Shown: positions 51,188 through 60,378, counted from the stretch's first letter. The stretch is 64,000 nt of DNA from Dokdonia donghaensis DSW-1 (GCF_001653755.1 NZ_CP015125.1:1246001-1310000), one strand, 5' to 3'. The notes: generated from the sequence alone by a model not told the origin. Numbers and translations: made by a program.

Positions 51188-52882
51188 TTAGTCTGCGATG
51201 GTTACAAATAGACCATCATCTGTTTTTGAAACTTTTGCGGCGCCCATTTTTGTAAGTCCTTTTATTCCTTTATCCCAAGCTTTGTTACTTAACCCGGCAG
51301 CTGTCTTTAAAGCACTAAGCTCCTGCGGACTTTCCTTTTTGAGTAGCTCATAAATGGCTTTTTCATTTTCATTAAGGTCAAGTGCTTTCTTCTCTGGTTT
51401 CATCTGTGGGAAGAAAAGTACTTCTTGTATAGACTGGTTATTTGTTAAGAACATTATTAAACGATCCATCCCTATTCCCATACCAGAAGTAGGAGGCATT
51501 CCGTACTCTAATGATCTTAAGAAGTCATAATCTATAGAGGCTGTTGCCTCATCATCACCTCTCTTTGCAAGTTCTAGCTGTGCTTCAAAACGCTCTCTTT
51601 GATCTATAGGGTCGTTAAGCTCTGAGTATGCATTTGCAATTTCTTTACCACATACCATAAGTTCAAAACGCTCCGTAAGCTCTGGGTTATCGCGGTGCTC
51701 TTTACAAAGCGGACTCATCTCTTTAGGGTAATCTGTAATAAAGGTAGGCTGTATGTAGTTACCCTCGCACTTCTCTCCAAAAATCTCATCTATGAGTTTT
51801 CCTTTACCCATTGTATCATCTACCTCGATACCCATACCCTCTGCAGCGGCGCGTATCTCATCTTCGGTTTTACCGTTAATGTCAAAACCTGTGAAGTGCT
51901 TGATACTATCTGCCATAGTAACGCGGGCATATGGAGCTTTAAAGTCTACCTTGTGCTCTCCAAAGGTAGCCTCTGTTGTACCATTTACTGCAATGGCACA
52001 AGTCTCTAGTAATTGCTCACAGAAGTCCATCATCCAGTTGTAGTCCTTATAGGCTACATAAATTTCCATTGCGGTAAATTCTGGATTGTGCGTACGGTCC
52101 ATTCCTTCATTTCTGAAGTTTTTTGAGAACTCATATACTCCTTCAAAACCACCTACAATAAGACGTTTTAAGTATAACTCATTTGCAATACGCATATATA
52201 ATGGCATATCTAGTGAGTTATGGTGCGTTATAAATGGTCTTGCAGCTGCACCACCTGCGATAGGTTGTAATACTGGTGTCTCAACCTCAAAGTATCCTGC
52301 GTCGTTAAAGAAATTACGCATTGCGTTAAAGAGCTTTGTACGTTTTACAAAAACTTCTTTTACGTGCGGGTTTACAGTAAGGTCTACATATCGCTGTCTG
52401 TAACGCATCTCTGGATCTGTAAATGCATCGTGCACTTTACCTTCATCATCTGTACGTGGTTGTGGTAATGGCTTGAGTGCTTTACTTAATAGCGTGAAGT
52501 CTTTTACTAGCACAGTGATCTCTCCTACCTTAGTGGTAAACATCTCACCTTCTATACCTATAAAGTCTCCTATGTCAAGAAGCTTTTTATAAACCTCGTT
52601 ATACTTAGATTTATCTTCTCCTGAACAGATTTCATCACGGTTAAAATATACTTGTATGCGACCTACACCGTCTTGTATTTCGGCAAAAGAGGCATTTCCT
52701 TGTATACGTCTTGACATTAGCCTTCCAGCCATTACTACTTTTTCACCTTCTGTGTAGTCATTTTTCGCTTTCGCGGAAGCGTGAGTCACGTGGTATTGTG
52801 CTGCGGGATAAGGGTTGATTCCTATTTCGCGCAAGCGAGATAATTTCTGGCGGCGTACTTGTTCTTGTTCTGACAGTTGCAT
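51188..52882 (-). CDS. lysS: Lysine--tRNA ligase, class II
   Basis: The 564-residue protein has an OB-fold anticodon-binding domain at the N-terminus (VVMAGRLMSRRIQGNASFAEIQDG), class II motifs 1-3 (MRNFFNDAGYFEVETPVL, NFRNEGMDRTHNPEFTAMEIY, GMGIGMDRLIMFL) and a C-terminal extension of about 65 residues resembling a small winged helix (ALKTAAGLSNKAWDKGIKGLTKM), seen in Bacteroidetes. A one-mismatch palindrome copy is near the N-terminus (ASAKA). Confidence 0.97.
   Translation of the reverse strand: MQLSEQEQVRRQKLSRLREIGINPYPAAQYHVTHASAKAKNDYTEGEKVVMAGRLMSRRIQGNASFAEIQDGVGRIQVYFNRDEICSGEDKSKYNEVYKKLLDIGDFIGIEGEMFTTKVGEITVLVKDFTLLSKALKPLPQPRTDDEGKVHDAFTDPEMRYRQRYVDLTVNPHVKEVFVKRTKLFNAMRNFFNDAGYFEVETPVLQPIAGGAAARPFITHHNSLDMPLYMRIANELYLKRLIVGGFEGVYEFSKNFRNEGMDRTHNPEFTAMEIYVAYKDYNWMMDFCEQLLETCAIAVNGTTEATFGEHKVDFKAPYARVTMADSIKHFTGFDINGKTEDEIRAAAEGMGIEVDDTMGKGKLIDEIFGEKCEGNYIQPTFITDYPKEMSPLCKEHRDNPELTERFELMVCGKEIANAYSELNDPIDQRERFEAQLELAKRGDDEATASIDYDFLRSLEYGMPPTSGMGIGMDRLIMFLTNNQSIQEVLFFPQMKPEKKALDLNENEKAIYELLKKESPQELSALKTAAGLSNKAWDKGIKGLTKMGAAKVSKTDDGLFVTIAD
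52767..52780. repeat. One-mismatch palindrome copy (variant)
   Basis: GCTTTCGCGGAAGC inside lysS, read as ASAKA on the gene strand. One base breaks the symmetry. Confidence 0.85.
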
Positions 52883-52901
52883 ACGGTAATTTTTGAGCTT
52901 G

Positions 52902-52909
52902 CAAAGATA
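52902..52909 (-). promoter_or_regulatory. Candidate -7 box of lysS
   Basis: TATCTTTG on the minus strand, about 20 nt upstream of the lysS ATG, matches TAnnTTTG exactly. No clear TTG at -33. Confidence 0.5.
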
Positions 52910-52987
52910 GTCATAGCAGGGTCAGAAACGAAATGCTTGTAACAATTCTAATAATATGTAGACATATTAAGTACATCAATCAAGCGT

Positions 52988-52995
52988 TACCTTTG
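52988..52995 (+). promoter_or_regulatory. Candidate -7 box of the Pmp3-like gene
   Basis: TACCTTTG is an exact TAnnTTTG match 25 nt upstream of the Pmp3-like start. A -33 element is not obvious. Confidence 0.5.
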
Positions 52996-53020
52996 TGGTA
53001 ACCTATCAAAACCAATTTAT

Positions 53021-53179
53021 ATGAGTATCTGGCGTGTCTTACTAGCCATCTTTTTTCCGCCCCTTTCTGTTATAGGTAAAGGGTGTGGGTCTGTATTAAT
53101 AGTTTTCTTACTTTGGCTCTGTGGCTGGGTGCCTGGCGTGATTGCAGCACTCGTTATTTTAAACAATCCCAAAAATTAA
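53021..53179 (+). CDS. YqaE/Pmp3 family small membrane protein
   Basis: The 52-residue protein begins MSIWRVLLAIFFPPLSVIGKG, then a second hydrophobic segment (VLIVFLLWLCGWVPGVIAALVIL). The IFFPPLSV..G..CG and GWVPGVIAAL patterns define Pmp3/YqaE (UPF0057), whose members affect membrane potential and salt tolerance in yeast and plants. It is too short for most ORF cut-offs. It ends 2 nt before the following lipoprotein gene and is probably in one transcript with it. Confidence 0.92.
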   Translation: MSIWRVLLAIFFPPLSVIGKGCGSVLIVFLLWLCGWVPGVIAALVILNNPKN

Positions 53180-53181
53180 AA

Positions 53182-54030
53182 ATGAATAAAAAAAATTACT
53201 TATCACTAGTAGTGCTACTTGTATTACTGGTGAGTTGTAGTATGCAAGAGCGTATTGTCTTTAATGAAGATATGGGTGGTCGATATGAGTCTGTAGTAGA
53301 CTTGTCTCAACTTATGGCGCTGGGAGCCCAAGGAAGACCAGCATCTGTAGACAAGAAAAAGGAAAAGATGGACACACTTGTTGTGTTTAATGATTTTCTG
53401 GAGACGTACAAAGATAGTATTGCAACCTTACCAGCGGCTAAATAAGAGGATATAAAAGCGCTAAGAGACTTCTCTATGCAAATGAATGTAGATGAGGATA
53501 ATGGTGTTATGGTACTTACCATCATTAAGGACTTCAAACAGTTTAATGAGATAGAGCGCATCACTTATGATATAGAGAAGGTTTTTGATACAGCAAAGAA
53601 AACAACACCAGGAAGCGAGAAAGCTACTAGCAGTCCTGCAAGTAGTATGCTTAGTACAGATAAGGTGATATATACGTTTACAGATAATATCTTTAGAAGA
53701 ACAGACCCAAAAGCACTTGCAGAACACCTAGGAGAAGAGGTTGCCTTGTCACAAAAAACGCAAGAAAGTATAGAGCAGACCACAAGCAGTGAAGTAGGAG
53801 ATGAAAATGATATGATGTCTGGTATGCTTGCCCAGATGGATAAGGAGCTTAGTAAGTCTACAATGACACTTGAGTATGTGTTTCCTAGAAAGGTTATTTC
53901 TGTAACGCCAGATGGAGCGAGTATAGGAGCAGATGGTAAGACGGTTACTTTTGAAATAGACTATCACAGCTTGCTTAATAATAAGAGCAAGGTATTAGAA
54001 AATTTTGAGGTGGTTCTTGAAGACCAGTAA
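53182..54030 (+). pseudogene. Lipoprotein gene interrupted by one in-frame TAA
   Basis: From ATG 53182 there is a lipoprotein signal (MNKKNYLSLVVLLVLLVSC) and 87 codons, then TAA at 53443-53445. The same frame then continues open to 54030 (EDIKALRDFSMQMNVDEDNG and on). Both halves look like one protein of about 280 residues, with helical linker sequence running into the stop on both sides. One substitution (GAA or CAA to TAA, for example) would explain it. Alternatives are readthrough, re-initiation at ATG 53476, or a sequencing error. The family is uncharacterised in flavobacteria. Confidence 0.8.
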
Positions 54031-54054
54031 GAGCTGTTTTTAACGATATTTTAT

Positions 54055-54084
54055 AACCTCCTACCATCTGGTAGGAGGTTTTTT
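54055..54084 (+). terminator. Strong Rho-independent terminator
   Basis: AACCTCCTACC-ATCT-GGTAGGAGGTT is followed by further Ts, 25 nt after the interrupted lipoprotein gene and just before the lipB promoter. Confidence 0.93.
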
Positions 54085-54100
54085 AATGTGAAGTAATTCT

Positions 54101-54108
54101 TACCTTTG
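54101..54108 (+). promoter_or_regulatory. -7 box of lipB
   Basis: TACCTTTG is an exact match to TAnnTTTG, with only 4 nt between the box and the GTG start. Confidence 0.65.
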
Positions 54109-54112
54109 CGGC

Positions 54113-54829
54113 GTGAATAAAAATATCATTTTTCAGGATTTAGGACATCGCGATTACAAGGAAACTTGGGACTATCAAGATGAGCTTTTTAAGAAAACGG
54201 TTGCGATGAAAATCGCAAACAGAAGAGAAGATGCAGGATTAGTAACTCCTAACCATTTTCTCTTTGTAGAGCATCCACACGTTTTTACGTTAGGTAAGAG
54301 TGGTGATATGTCTAACTTGCTTGTGAGCGAAAAAGAGCTAGCCGAAAAGAATGCTACATTCTATAAAATAAATAGAGGTGGTGATATTACCTACCACGGG
54401 CCGGGTCAGATAGTGGGATATCCTATATTAGATCTTGATAACTTCTTTAGAGATATACATAAATATTTACGCCTACTTGAAGAGATGGTTATTCTCACTC
54501 TAGCCGAATACGGACTCAAAGCCGAGCGTTCTCCAGGGGAGACAGGAGTTTGGTTTGACGTAGGGACGCCATTTGCCAGAAAGATATGTGCTATGGGTGT
54601 GAGAGCGAGCCGCTGGGTTACTATGCACGGCTTTGCACTTAATGTAAATGCAGATTTAGGTTACTTTGACCTTATGATACCTTGCGGTATAAAAGATAAG
54701 GCCGTTACCTCACTTAATGTAGAGCTAGGTAAAGCTACAGTAAATCAAGAGGAGGTGAAGGCTAAGCTTAAAAAACACTTTACAGCCCTTTTTGAAGCGG
54801 AGTTTGTTACTCCAGAAGTTGCAGAGTAA
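54113..54829 (+). CDS. lipB: Octanoyltransferase LipB
   Basis: The GTG start at 54113 gives 238 residues. LipB motifs are present: RGGDITYHGPGQIVGYPILD, GVWFDVGTPFARKICAMGVRASRWVTMHGFALNV with the catalytic Lys, and IPCGIKDKAVTSL with the acyl-carrying Cys. It moves octanoyl from ACP to lipoyl domains, such as those of the E2 in this window. A promoter -7 box ends 4 nt before the start, so the mRNA should have almost no leader. Confidence 0.96.
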   Translation: MNKNIIFQDLGHRDYKETWDYQDELFKKTVAMKIANRREDAGLVTPNHFLFVEHPHVFTLGKSGDMSNLLVSEKELAEKNATFYKINRGGDITYHGPGQIVGYPILDLDNFFRDIHKYLRLLEEMVILTLAEYGLKAERSPGETGVWFDVGTPFARKICAMGVRASRWVTMHGFALNVNADLGYFDLMIPCGIKDKAVTSLNVELGKATVNQEEVKAKLKKHFTALFEAEFVTPEVAE

Positions 54830-54864
54830 TCTCCACATCTCTCAATTACTTGAAACCCATTTTA

Positions 54865-57321
54865 CTAGTTTATTTTATAAATAAGGATAGACTTGTCACC
54901 ACCCTGTGTGACAAAACCTAGTGACTTGTTTATTTCTAGTAAACCTACAGAGGCTTTTGATGTGCCGTAAATAGGGAAGTTAGGAAGTAGATTTCCTTTG
55001 CTGTCATATAGATACACCTCACTAGATTCTGTATTAGTAAGCGTGATGTATTGCTTTTTTGCAGCTTCAAAAACTTGTGGAGCACTATAAGAACCATAAG
55101 CTATTTCTTTTTTCTTACCGTTTATTAATAGTAGATTCTCTCGCTGTCCTACCGCAAGAGACTTGCCTAGCGCTATACGTGAGTCTGAGTCAAAATCTGA
55201 GATGGTCTGTACGACTTCTCCCTTTGTAGTGACTCTTACCTTCTCTCCGTTTACAGTATATGTTTCAAACGTATTTCTGTTTCTATAAACTGGCACATCA
55301 CCAAAGTTTATATTTTTCTTTACCTCTATACGAGCTGTACCAGTACGACTCAAGATGTTGAGTTTTCCATTGTTTTCGGCAATTACGATATAATCCTTGT
55401 TTGCAATACGTATGTGTGCTGGCGGAAATATAACTGTACTCGTAGCTTCCTTAAAAGTAAATCCAGAAACAGGGCTTGCCTTTTTATCATACATAAGTAC
55501 CTTTTCACCCTGCACAATTACAAAACGATAGTTGCTATTATTATCGTAATCAAATATCGCAAGTGGTTGTGTGATGGTGTCTTTAAAAGACAGTGGGTAT
55601 GGTCCCACATCATTACCATTACGGTCTAGAATATAGAACGACTTCTCTGTGGTAAAGGCTAGCTGTAACCTCCCGTTACGATAGATATCTACCTGCTGTA
55701 TATCACCCAGTATTTGACTATCCAGATCCTTTTGCCACAATACCTTGCCAGCATTACTTATAAGGTGTAAGGTATTATTTATGTCTTGCACAACAATATC
55801 TTGTCCATCTGTACGATGATTTTTTACCAGCTGTGGAGACATTGTAATAGGTGCGCTAAGCTTCACATTTGCAATTTGTGCAATGCTAGCATCTGTAGTG
55901 TTGTCTTCATTTTTAAGTATTGTCGTGTTGAGCAGGAGGTAATCCTTCTCTTGCACGAGTTGTAGAGCGGCATAGTGATAGCCTTCTAGGGTAGTTTCTT
56001 TTAGGTTTTTTTGTCCTTGTTCTGATACAAGTCGCTGGTAGTTTTTGCTATCAAGGTTTGTGATGTGCAAGTAACTTGAGGCACGACTCAATGCGTTTTT
56101 TGTAGGAGCAAATGCCGCACTGGTAGCTAATATTGCTTGGTTCTGATAATTTGCAATAACAGTTTCTAATGCTTCTTGATTTTCAGCAAAGAGATAAAAG
56201 TCATCTATGGTGGCATACATCTTTGGAGAAGAGAGGTTGAGTAGAGGTGAGTACGCTTTCGCGAAAGCAGAAGCATTCTCAACTTCATATATCTTAACTT
56301 TTCTAAAGGTCGCTAGCTCTGACCCGCTCGCAAGCACATTATCTGTAACACTCACATCTGCCGAAACACCCACAATTACCGAACCCTTTGCAAGATGAAT
56401 AACACCTATCTCTGTAAAACTAGCAAAGAGGTCTTCTTGCGGGATATTATATTGAGCAAGGTCTACCTTGAGCAAGTCTGCTTTATTAGATTTAAGTTGT
56501 TCCCAGCTATCATAGCTTATAGCTTCTACAGCTACGGCAGCGGTGGGAGTGATGCTAGTGATTCTGTTTACCGCAGGGTTTGTGTTCTTGAGTAGGGAGA
56601 GACGCAAGTTTGTAGAGTCTTGTACGAGTACCACGCCATTGAGACGTACATCATTTTGGTCAAGGTCAATATCTGCCGTGGCCCAAGTAAAGGAGTCTTT
56701 AAGTGCATTTACGCCAGCTGCAGGAAAGAGTGTTTTGTATAAATCTCCTCCTTCAGATCCTTTTATAAAAATAGAAGCAGTCGCACTGTTACTAGAAGAA
56801 TTATAGGCACGGTCAAACATAGGGTCTGTGTACGTTTCTCTATTTTTCTCTCTCAGTACATTCTCAAGTAAAATTTTTGAGGTGCTTGCTATAAAAACAT
56901 CATTATATATAAGGTAATGAGCACTTGCTCCTAGTGACTTAATTTTTTTGTCATTGAGTAAGGCTTCTTTTGTGAGTGTTGAGTCGTTTTTAAAAAGGCC
57001 TAGGTGGTTTTTTGTAATAATGCTCAAATCGTAGGCTTTGCGTCCTAGCTTAGTATAGCAAAACAGTGTCTCTCCATCTGGTTGTACAGCTGCAAATGCG
57101 GCTTGGTTATCTACTAGTGTTTTGTATAGACTAGTGGTGCCCAGCTCTTGTATGAAATCATTATTGACTAGTGCACTTTTAAAATCTTTAAGATCTGTAG
57201 TTTTTACAACAACAGATGCCTTACGAGGAATGTATTTTGTGAGTGAAGACGAGTTCTTTGTTGAGGTTGTGCAGCTAGCTAGCAATACAACTACGGCAGA
57301 GAGGTATAATAGGATTTTCAT
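54865..57321 (-). CDS. Large lipoprotein with C-terminal beta-propeller-like repeats
   Basis: I start at 57321 (MKILLYLSAVVVLLASCTTS) for a clean lipobox. Of about 818 residues, the N-terminal 450 or so have no recognised domain but keep a DUF3352-like feel (SVVVKTTDLKDF, ATASIFIKGSEGG). The C-terminal 330 read like PQQ-type blades (ISNAGKVLWQKDLDSQILGDIQQVDIYRNG, YILDRNGNDVGPYPL, YLYDSKGNLLPNFPI). It is envelope-anchored and of unknown role. A palindrome copy in the N-terminal half is read as AFAKA. Confidence 0.85.
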   Translation of the reverse strand: MKILLYLSAVVVLLASCTTSTKNSSSLTKYIPRKASVVVKTTDLKDFKSALVNNDFIQELGTTSLYKTLVDNQAAFAAVQPDGETLFCYTKLGRKAYDLSIITKNHLGLFKNDSTLTKEALLNDKKIKSLGASAHYLIYNDVFIASTSKILLENVLREKNRETYTDPMFDRAYNSSSNSATASIFIKGSEGGDLYKTLFPAAGVNALKDSFTWATADIDLDQNDVRLNGVVLVQDSTNLRLSLLKNTNPAVNRITSITPTAAVAVEAISYDSWEQLKSNKADLLKVDLAQYNIPQEDLFASFTEIGVIHLAKGSVIVGVSADVSVTDNVLASGSELATFRKVKIYEVENASAFAKAYSPLLNLSSPKMYATIDDFYLFAENQEALETVIANYQNQAILATSAAFAPTKNALSRASSYLHITNLDSKNYQRLVSEQGQKNLKETTLEGYHYAALQLVQEKDYLLLNTTILKNEDNTTDASIAQIANVKLSAPITMSPQLVKNHRTDGQDIVVQDINNTLHLISNAGKVLWQKDLDSQILGDIQQVDIYRNGRLQLAFTTEKSFYILDRNGNDVGPYPLSFKDTITQPLAIFDYDNNSNYRFVIVQGEKVLMYDKKASPVSGFTFKEATSTVIFPPAHIRIANKDYIVIAENNGKLNILSRTGTARIEVKKNINFGDVPVYRNRNTFETYTVNGEKVRVTTKGEVVQTISDFDSDSRIALGKSLAVGQRENLLLINGKKKEIAYGSYSAPQVFEAAKKQYITLTNTESSEVYLYDSKGNLLPNFPIYGTSKASVGLLEINKSLGFVTQGGDKSILIYKIN
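56255..56268. repeat. 14-bp palindrome copy 22
   Basis: Inside the large lipoprotein gene, read as AFAKA. Confidence 0.97.
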
Positions 57322-57377
57322 AAATAGTAAAGACTGGTTGTTCAAAAATACAGTCTTGTGTGAGACCTACGGCCTTT

Positions 57378-57400
57378 GTGGTCATAATATTATTGACCAC
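57378..57400 (-). terminator. Hairpin between rnhB and the large lipoprotein gene
   Basis: GTGGTCA / TGACCAC, a 7-bp stem around an AT-rich loop, 16 nt past the rnhB stop. No T-run follows, so termination is uncertain. Confidence 0.4.
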
Positions 57401-57415
57401 CTTTTCAACAGTATA

Positions 57416-58054
57416 TTACTTATGGTCTTTAAAAGTAAAGTCTAGCGAGTATTGTTCGGGTAATAGTTTAAAGCTTTTGCGGTGGTATTTTGTAATACCA
57501 TAGGTGCGTATCGCTTCTCGATGTTCTTTTGTAGGATACCCTTTGTTTTTTTTCCAGTTATACATAGGGTACTCTTCGTGTATGCGGTCCATAAATAGGT
57601 CACGCTCTGTTTTGGCAATGATAGATGCCGCGGCTATGGGGAGGTATTTTCCATCACCTTTAATAACAGTTGTGTGATCTAGGCCAGTAAATGGTTTAAA
57701 GCGATTACCGTCTACAAGTATGTGTTGCGGTTTTTTTTGCTTTCGCGAAAGCGTACTTATCATACCTTCAATACTACGATGCATTGCAGTGATAGAGGCG
57801 TTAAGGATATTAATTTCGTCTATTTCCTCCATCATCACGTGAGAAAAAGAGTAGGCAATTGCTTGTTGCTCTATAATAGGTTTGAGTAAATCACGTTTCT
57901 TCTCTGTGAGTTGTTTTGAATCTGTAAGAATCTCGTTTATAAAACTATCGGGCAGCATCACAGCAGCTGCCGTAACGGGTCCTGCAAGACAGCCACGACC
58001 AGCCTCGTCTGTGCCACATTCTATAAGATGAGTATGATATTTAAGTTTAAGCAT
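57416..58054 (-). CDS. rnhB: Ribonuclease HII
   Basis: The 212-residue protein has ECGTDEAGRGCLAGPV with the first two acidic ligands (DE), LTDSKQLTEKKRD, HILVDGNRF and AAASIIAKTERDLFMD. It removes ribonucleotides and RNA primers from DNA. Length and motifs are complete. A palindrome copy lies between catalytic blocks and is read as LSRK. Confidence 0.96.
   Translation of the reverse strand: MLKLKYHTHLIECGTDEAGRGCLAGPVTAAAVMLPDSFINEILTDSKQLTEKKRDLLKPIIEQQAIAYSFSHVMMEEIDEINILNASITAMHRSIEGMISTLSRKQKKPQHILVDGNRFKPFTGLDHTTVIKGDGKYLPIAAASIIAKTERDLFMDRIHEEYPMYNWKKNKGYPTKEHREAIRTYGITKYHRKSFKLLPEQYSLDFTFKDHK
57739..57752. repeat. 14-bp palindrome copy 23
   Basis: Inside rnhB, read as LSRK. Confidence 0.97.
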
Positions 58055-58095
58055 ATATTGAACGGGTCAAAATACTAGAATCGGTGCAAATAATG

Positions 58096-58103
58096 TAATT
58101 TTG
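58096..58103 (+). promoter_or_regulatory. Candidate -7 box of the porin gene
   Basis: TAATTTTG matches TAnnTTTG, 18 nt upstream of ATG 58122. Confidence 0.5.
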
Positions 58104-58121
58104 ACACATCAAATTGTTTAT

Positions 58122-60128
58122 ATGAATAAGATTTTTGGGTTTATTTTTTGTCTAGTGCAAGTAGCAGTCTTTGGGCAAACATCACCTATACAGCAAACAC
58201 CTACATTGCAAAGAAGTGAAGGTCTTGGTGATAATAACGACCCGCTTAATGCTAGAGATGCAAAATCTACAAATATTAAAGAGTTTGAAAGACCACCTGT
58301 AGAGGATTATAAGATTATCTCTGTAAAAAGAGATACCTTATATGTAGATACGACTCTTACTATAGAAAAGGATTATAAATTTAATTACCTGCGTAAAGAC
58401 CGGTATGGTTTATTGCCGTTTGCAAATACCGGGCAAACTAATAATACGCTCATACATCATTTTGATAACAGGCGCACCACGCCTGGCTATATTGCAAATG
58501 CTAGACACTTTGCTTATCAAGAGGTAGAAGATATAAAGTATCACTACCTACCTACACCACTCACAGAGTTGTTTTATAAGAGCGCTTTTGAGCAAGGACA
58601 ACAACTAGACGCTTTCTTTACCCTTAATATACACCCTAGACTTAATATGTCTATAGCTTATAAAGGAGTGCGTAGCTTAGGTAAATATCAAAATGCATTA
58701 ACCAGTTCGGGTAATTTTAGATTTGCGGGTAGCTATAACACAAAAAATAAGCGATACTATATAAAGGCACACTGGGTTGCTCAAGATTTAAGTAATCAAG
58801 AAAACGGAGGATTAACCACTTTAGGTATAGAGCAGTTTAATAGTGGTGACGAAGATTTTGATGATAGATCAAGATTGCCAGTAAACTTTGAAGATGCCGA
58901 AAATATACTAGATGGTACAAGAGTGTATGTAAACCATCACTATAATATTATTCAAAAACAAGATAGTCTTAAAGATTATAGTATAAGAGTAGGTCACATT
59001 TTTAATAGCGAGAACAAATTTTATAGATATAGCCAAGATGCAGCAAATGATCTTTTTGGAGAAGCATTTAGACAAACCGACTTTTCTGACAGAACAGATC
59101 ACGAAGAAACCTATAACGAACTTAACCTTGTTTATGAAGATAAAAAACTAGGGCAACTCAAGTTTCAAGCAAATGCTACGTATTTTAATTATGGCTATGA
59201 TGCAGTACTTATACAAGGTATAGATCAAGATGGTGATGGTATAGACGAGCAAACGGTAAGAGTACCTAATAGAATACAAACCACCACAATTGCAGTAGGA
59301 GGAGGGTATAAAAATAAAATAGGTGGTTTTGATATACTGGGCGATGCTCAAGTAAATGTCTCAGGAGATTTTGATGGATACAATATATATGGAGAAGCTG
59401 GATATGCTATAGATAAAGACAAGCGCTTTTCTGCAAGTATATTGAGCAATGCAAGACCAGCAGGATTTAACCATCTACTTTTTCAGAGCAACTATATAAA
59501 TTATAACTGGTCTAATCAAGAAGCTTATGCAACTGTAAAGACTAATACACTCACGGCTCAGTTAGATTCAAAAAAGTGGGTAAACCTCAAAGCCTCTGCT
59601 GCTACTATAAAAGACTATGCATATTTTGCATTAGATCCTGTAGACTCACTTGTAAACTCTTTTCAAACCAGTGAGTCCATAAATCATCTTCAGGTCACAG
59701 CTAGTAAAAATATCAAGTATAAGAAGTTTAATCTAGATCTCACCGCCACATATCAAAACGTGAGTGGGGCAGAGGGTGTGCTCAATGTTCCAGACTTCGT
59801 GGGTAGAGGAAGCTTATATTTTACAGATCGATTATTTAAAAAAGCACTCTTTTTACAAACAGGGTTTACGGCAAACTACTTTACAAAGTATAATCTCAAT
59901 GCATATGACCCTATACTTGCGGAATTTTATGTGCAAAATTCTCAAGAGTTTGGGAACTTTCCCCTATTAGACTTCTTTATTAATATGAAAGTTCGCCAAA
60001 CCAGAATCTTTCTCAAGGCCGAACACTTTAATAGTAGCTTTACAGGTAACGACTTTTATAGCGCACCAGGGTATCCATATAGAGACTTTAATATACGCTT
60101 TGGTATCGTTTGGAACTTCTTTCTTTAA
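58122..60128 (+). CDS. Putative porin
   Basis: The start at 58122 gives a signal peptide MNKIFGFIFCLVQVAVFGQ. The mature protein is about 650 residues, rich in alternating aromatic/polar beta-strands (LKFQANATYFNYGY, LNMSIAYKGVRSLGKYQN) and ends FNIRFGIVWNFFL, an outer-membrane barrel C-terminus with terminal aromatic residues. It matches the Bacteroidetes putative porin family by overall pattern. The substrate is unknown. Confidence 0.88.
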   Translation: MNKIFGFIFCLVQVAVFGQTSPIQQTPTLQRSEGLGDNNDPLNARDAKSTNIKEFERPPVEDYKIISVKRDTLYVDTTLTIEKDYKFNYLRKDRYGLLPFANTGQTNNTLIHHFDNRRTTPGYIANARHFAYQEVEDIKYHYLPTPLTELFYKSAFEQGQQLDAFFTLNIHPRLNMSIAYKGVRSLGKYQNALTSSGNFRFAGSYNTKNKRYYIKAHWVAQDLSNQENGGLTTLGIEQFNSGDEDFDDRSRLPVNFEDAENILDGTRVYVNHHYNIIQKQDSLKDYSIRVGHIFNSENKFYRYSQDAANDLFGEAFRQTDFSDRTDHEETYNELNLVYEDKKLGQLKFQANATYFNYGYDAVLIQGIDQDGDGIDEQTVRVPNRIQTTTIAVGGGYKNKIGGFDILGDAQVNVSGDFDGYNIYGEAGYAIDKDKRFSASILSNARPAGFNHLLFQSNYINYNWSNQEAYATVKTNTLTAQLDSKKWVNLKASAATIKDYAYFALDPVDSLVNSFQTSESINHLQVTASKNIKYKKFNLDLTATYQNVSGAEGVLNVPDFVGRGSLYFTDRLFKKALFLQTGFTANYFTKYNLNAYDPILAEFYVQNSQEFGNFPLLDFFINMKVRQTRIFLKAEHFNSSFTGNDFYSAPGYPYRDFNIRFGIVWNFFL

Positions 60129-60136
60129 ACAATTAC

Positions 60137-60150
60137 GCTTTCGCGAAAGC
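60137..60150. repeat. 14-bp palindrome copy 24
   Basis: Intergenic, 8 nt after the porin stop. Confidence 0.97.
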
Positions 60151-60348
60151 TTAAGTAGATCCACAAAAAGCTCTATAATAAGACACCTTTACTATTTGTA
60201 GGAAGAAATTAGTCTTTGTCGTCTATTTACGGGTATCTTTTTTAGCAGTAAATTGGGTAAGAATAATGCTTCAATAAAAAAATAATAAAGCTAGCCTAAA
60301 CAAGGTCAAAGGGTTAGGTTTTTATTTGAATTAAATAATAAAAAATAC

Positions 60349-60378
60349 TTGTCAGGCTTGAACTTCTGTGTATCTTTG
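60349..60378 (+). promoter_or_regulatory. rRNA operon promoter P1
   Basis: TTG (60349-60351), N19, TATCTTTG (60371-60378): an exact Bacteroidetes vegetative promoter. Confidence 0.85.

Noticed and set aside
53083..53445. A long N-terminal extension of the interrupted lipoprotein starting at 53083
   Set aside because: It overlaps the Pmp3-like gene in another frame and would hide the signal peptide; the ATG at 53182 fits better.
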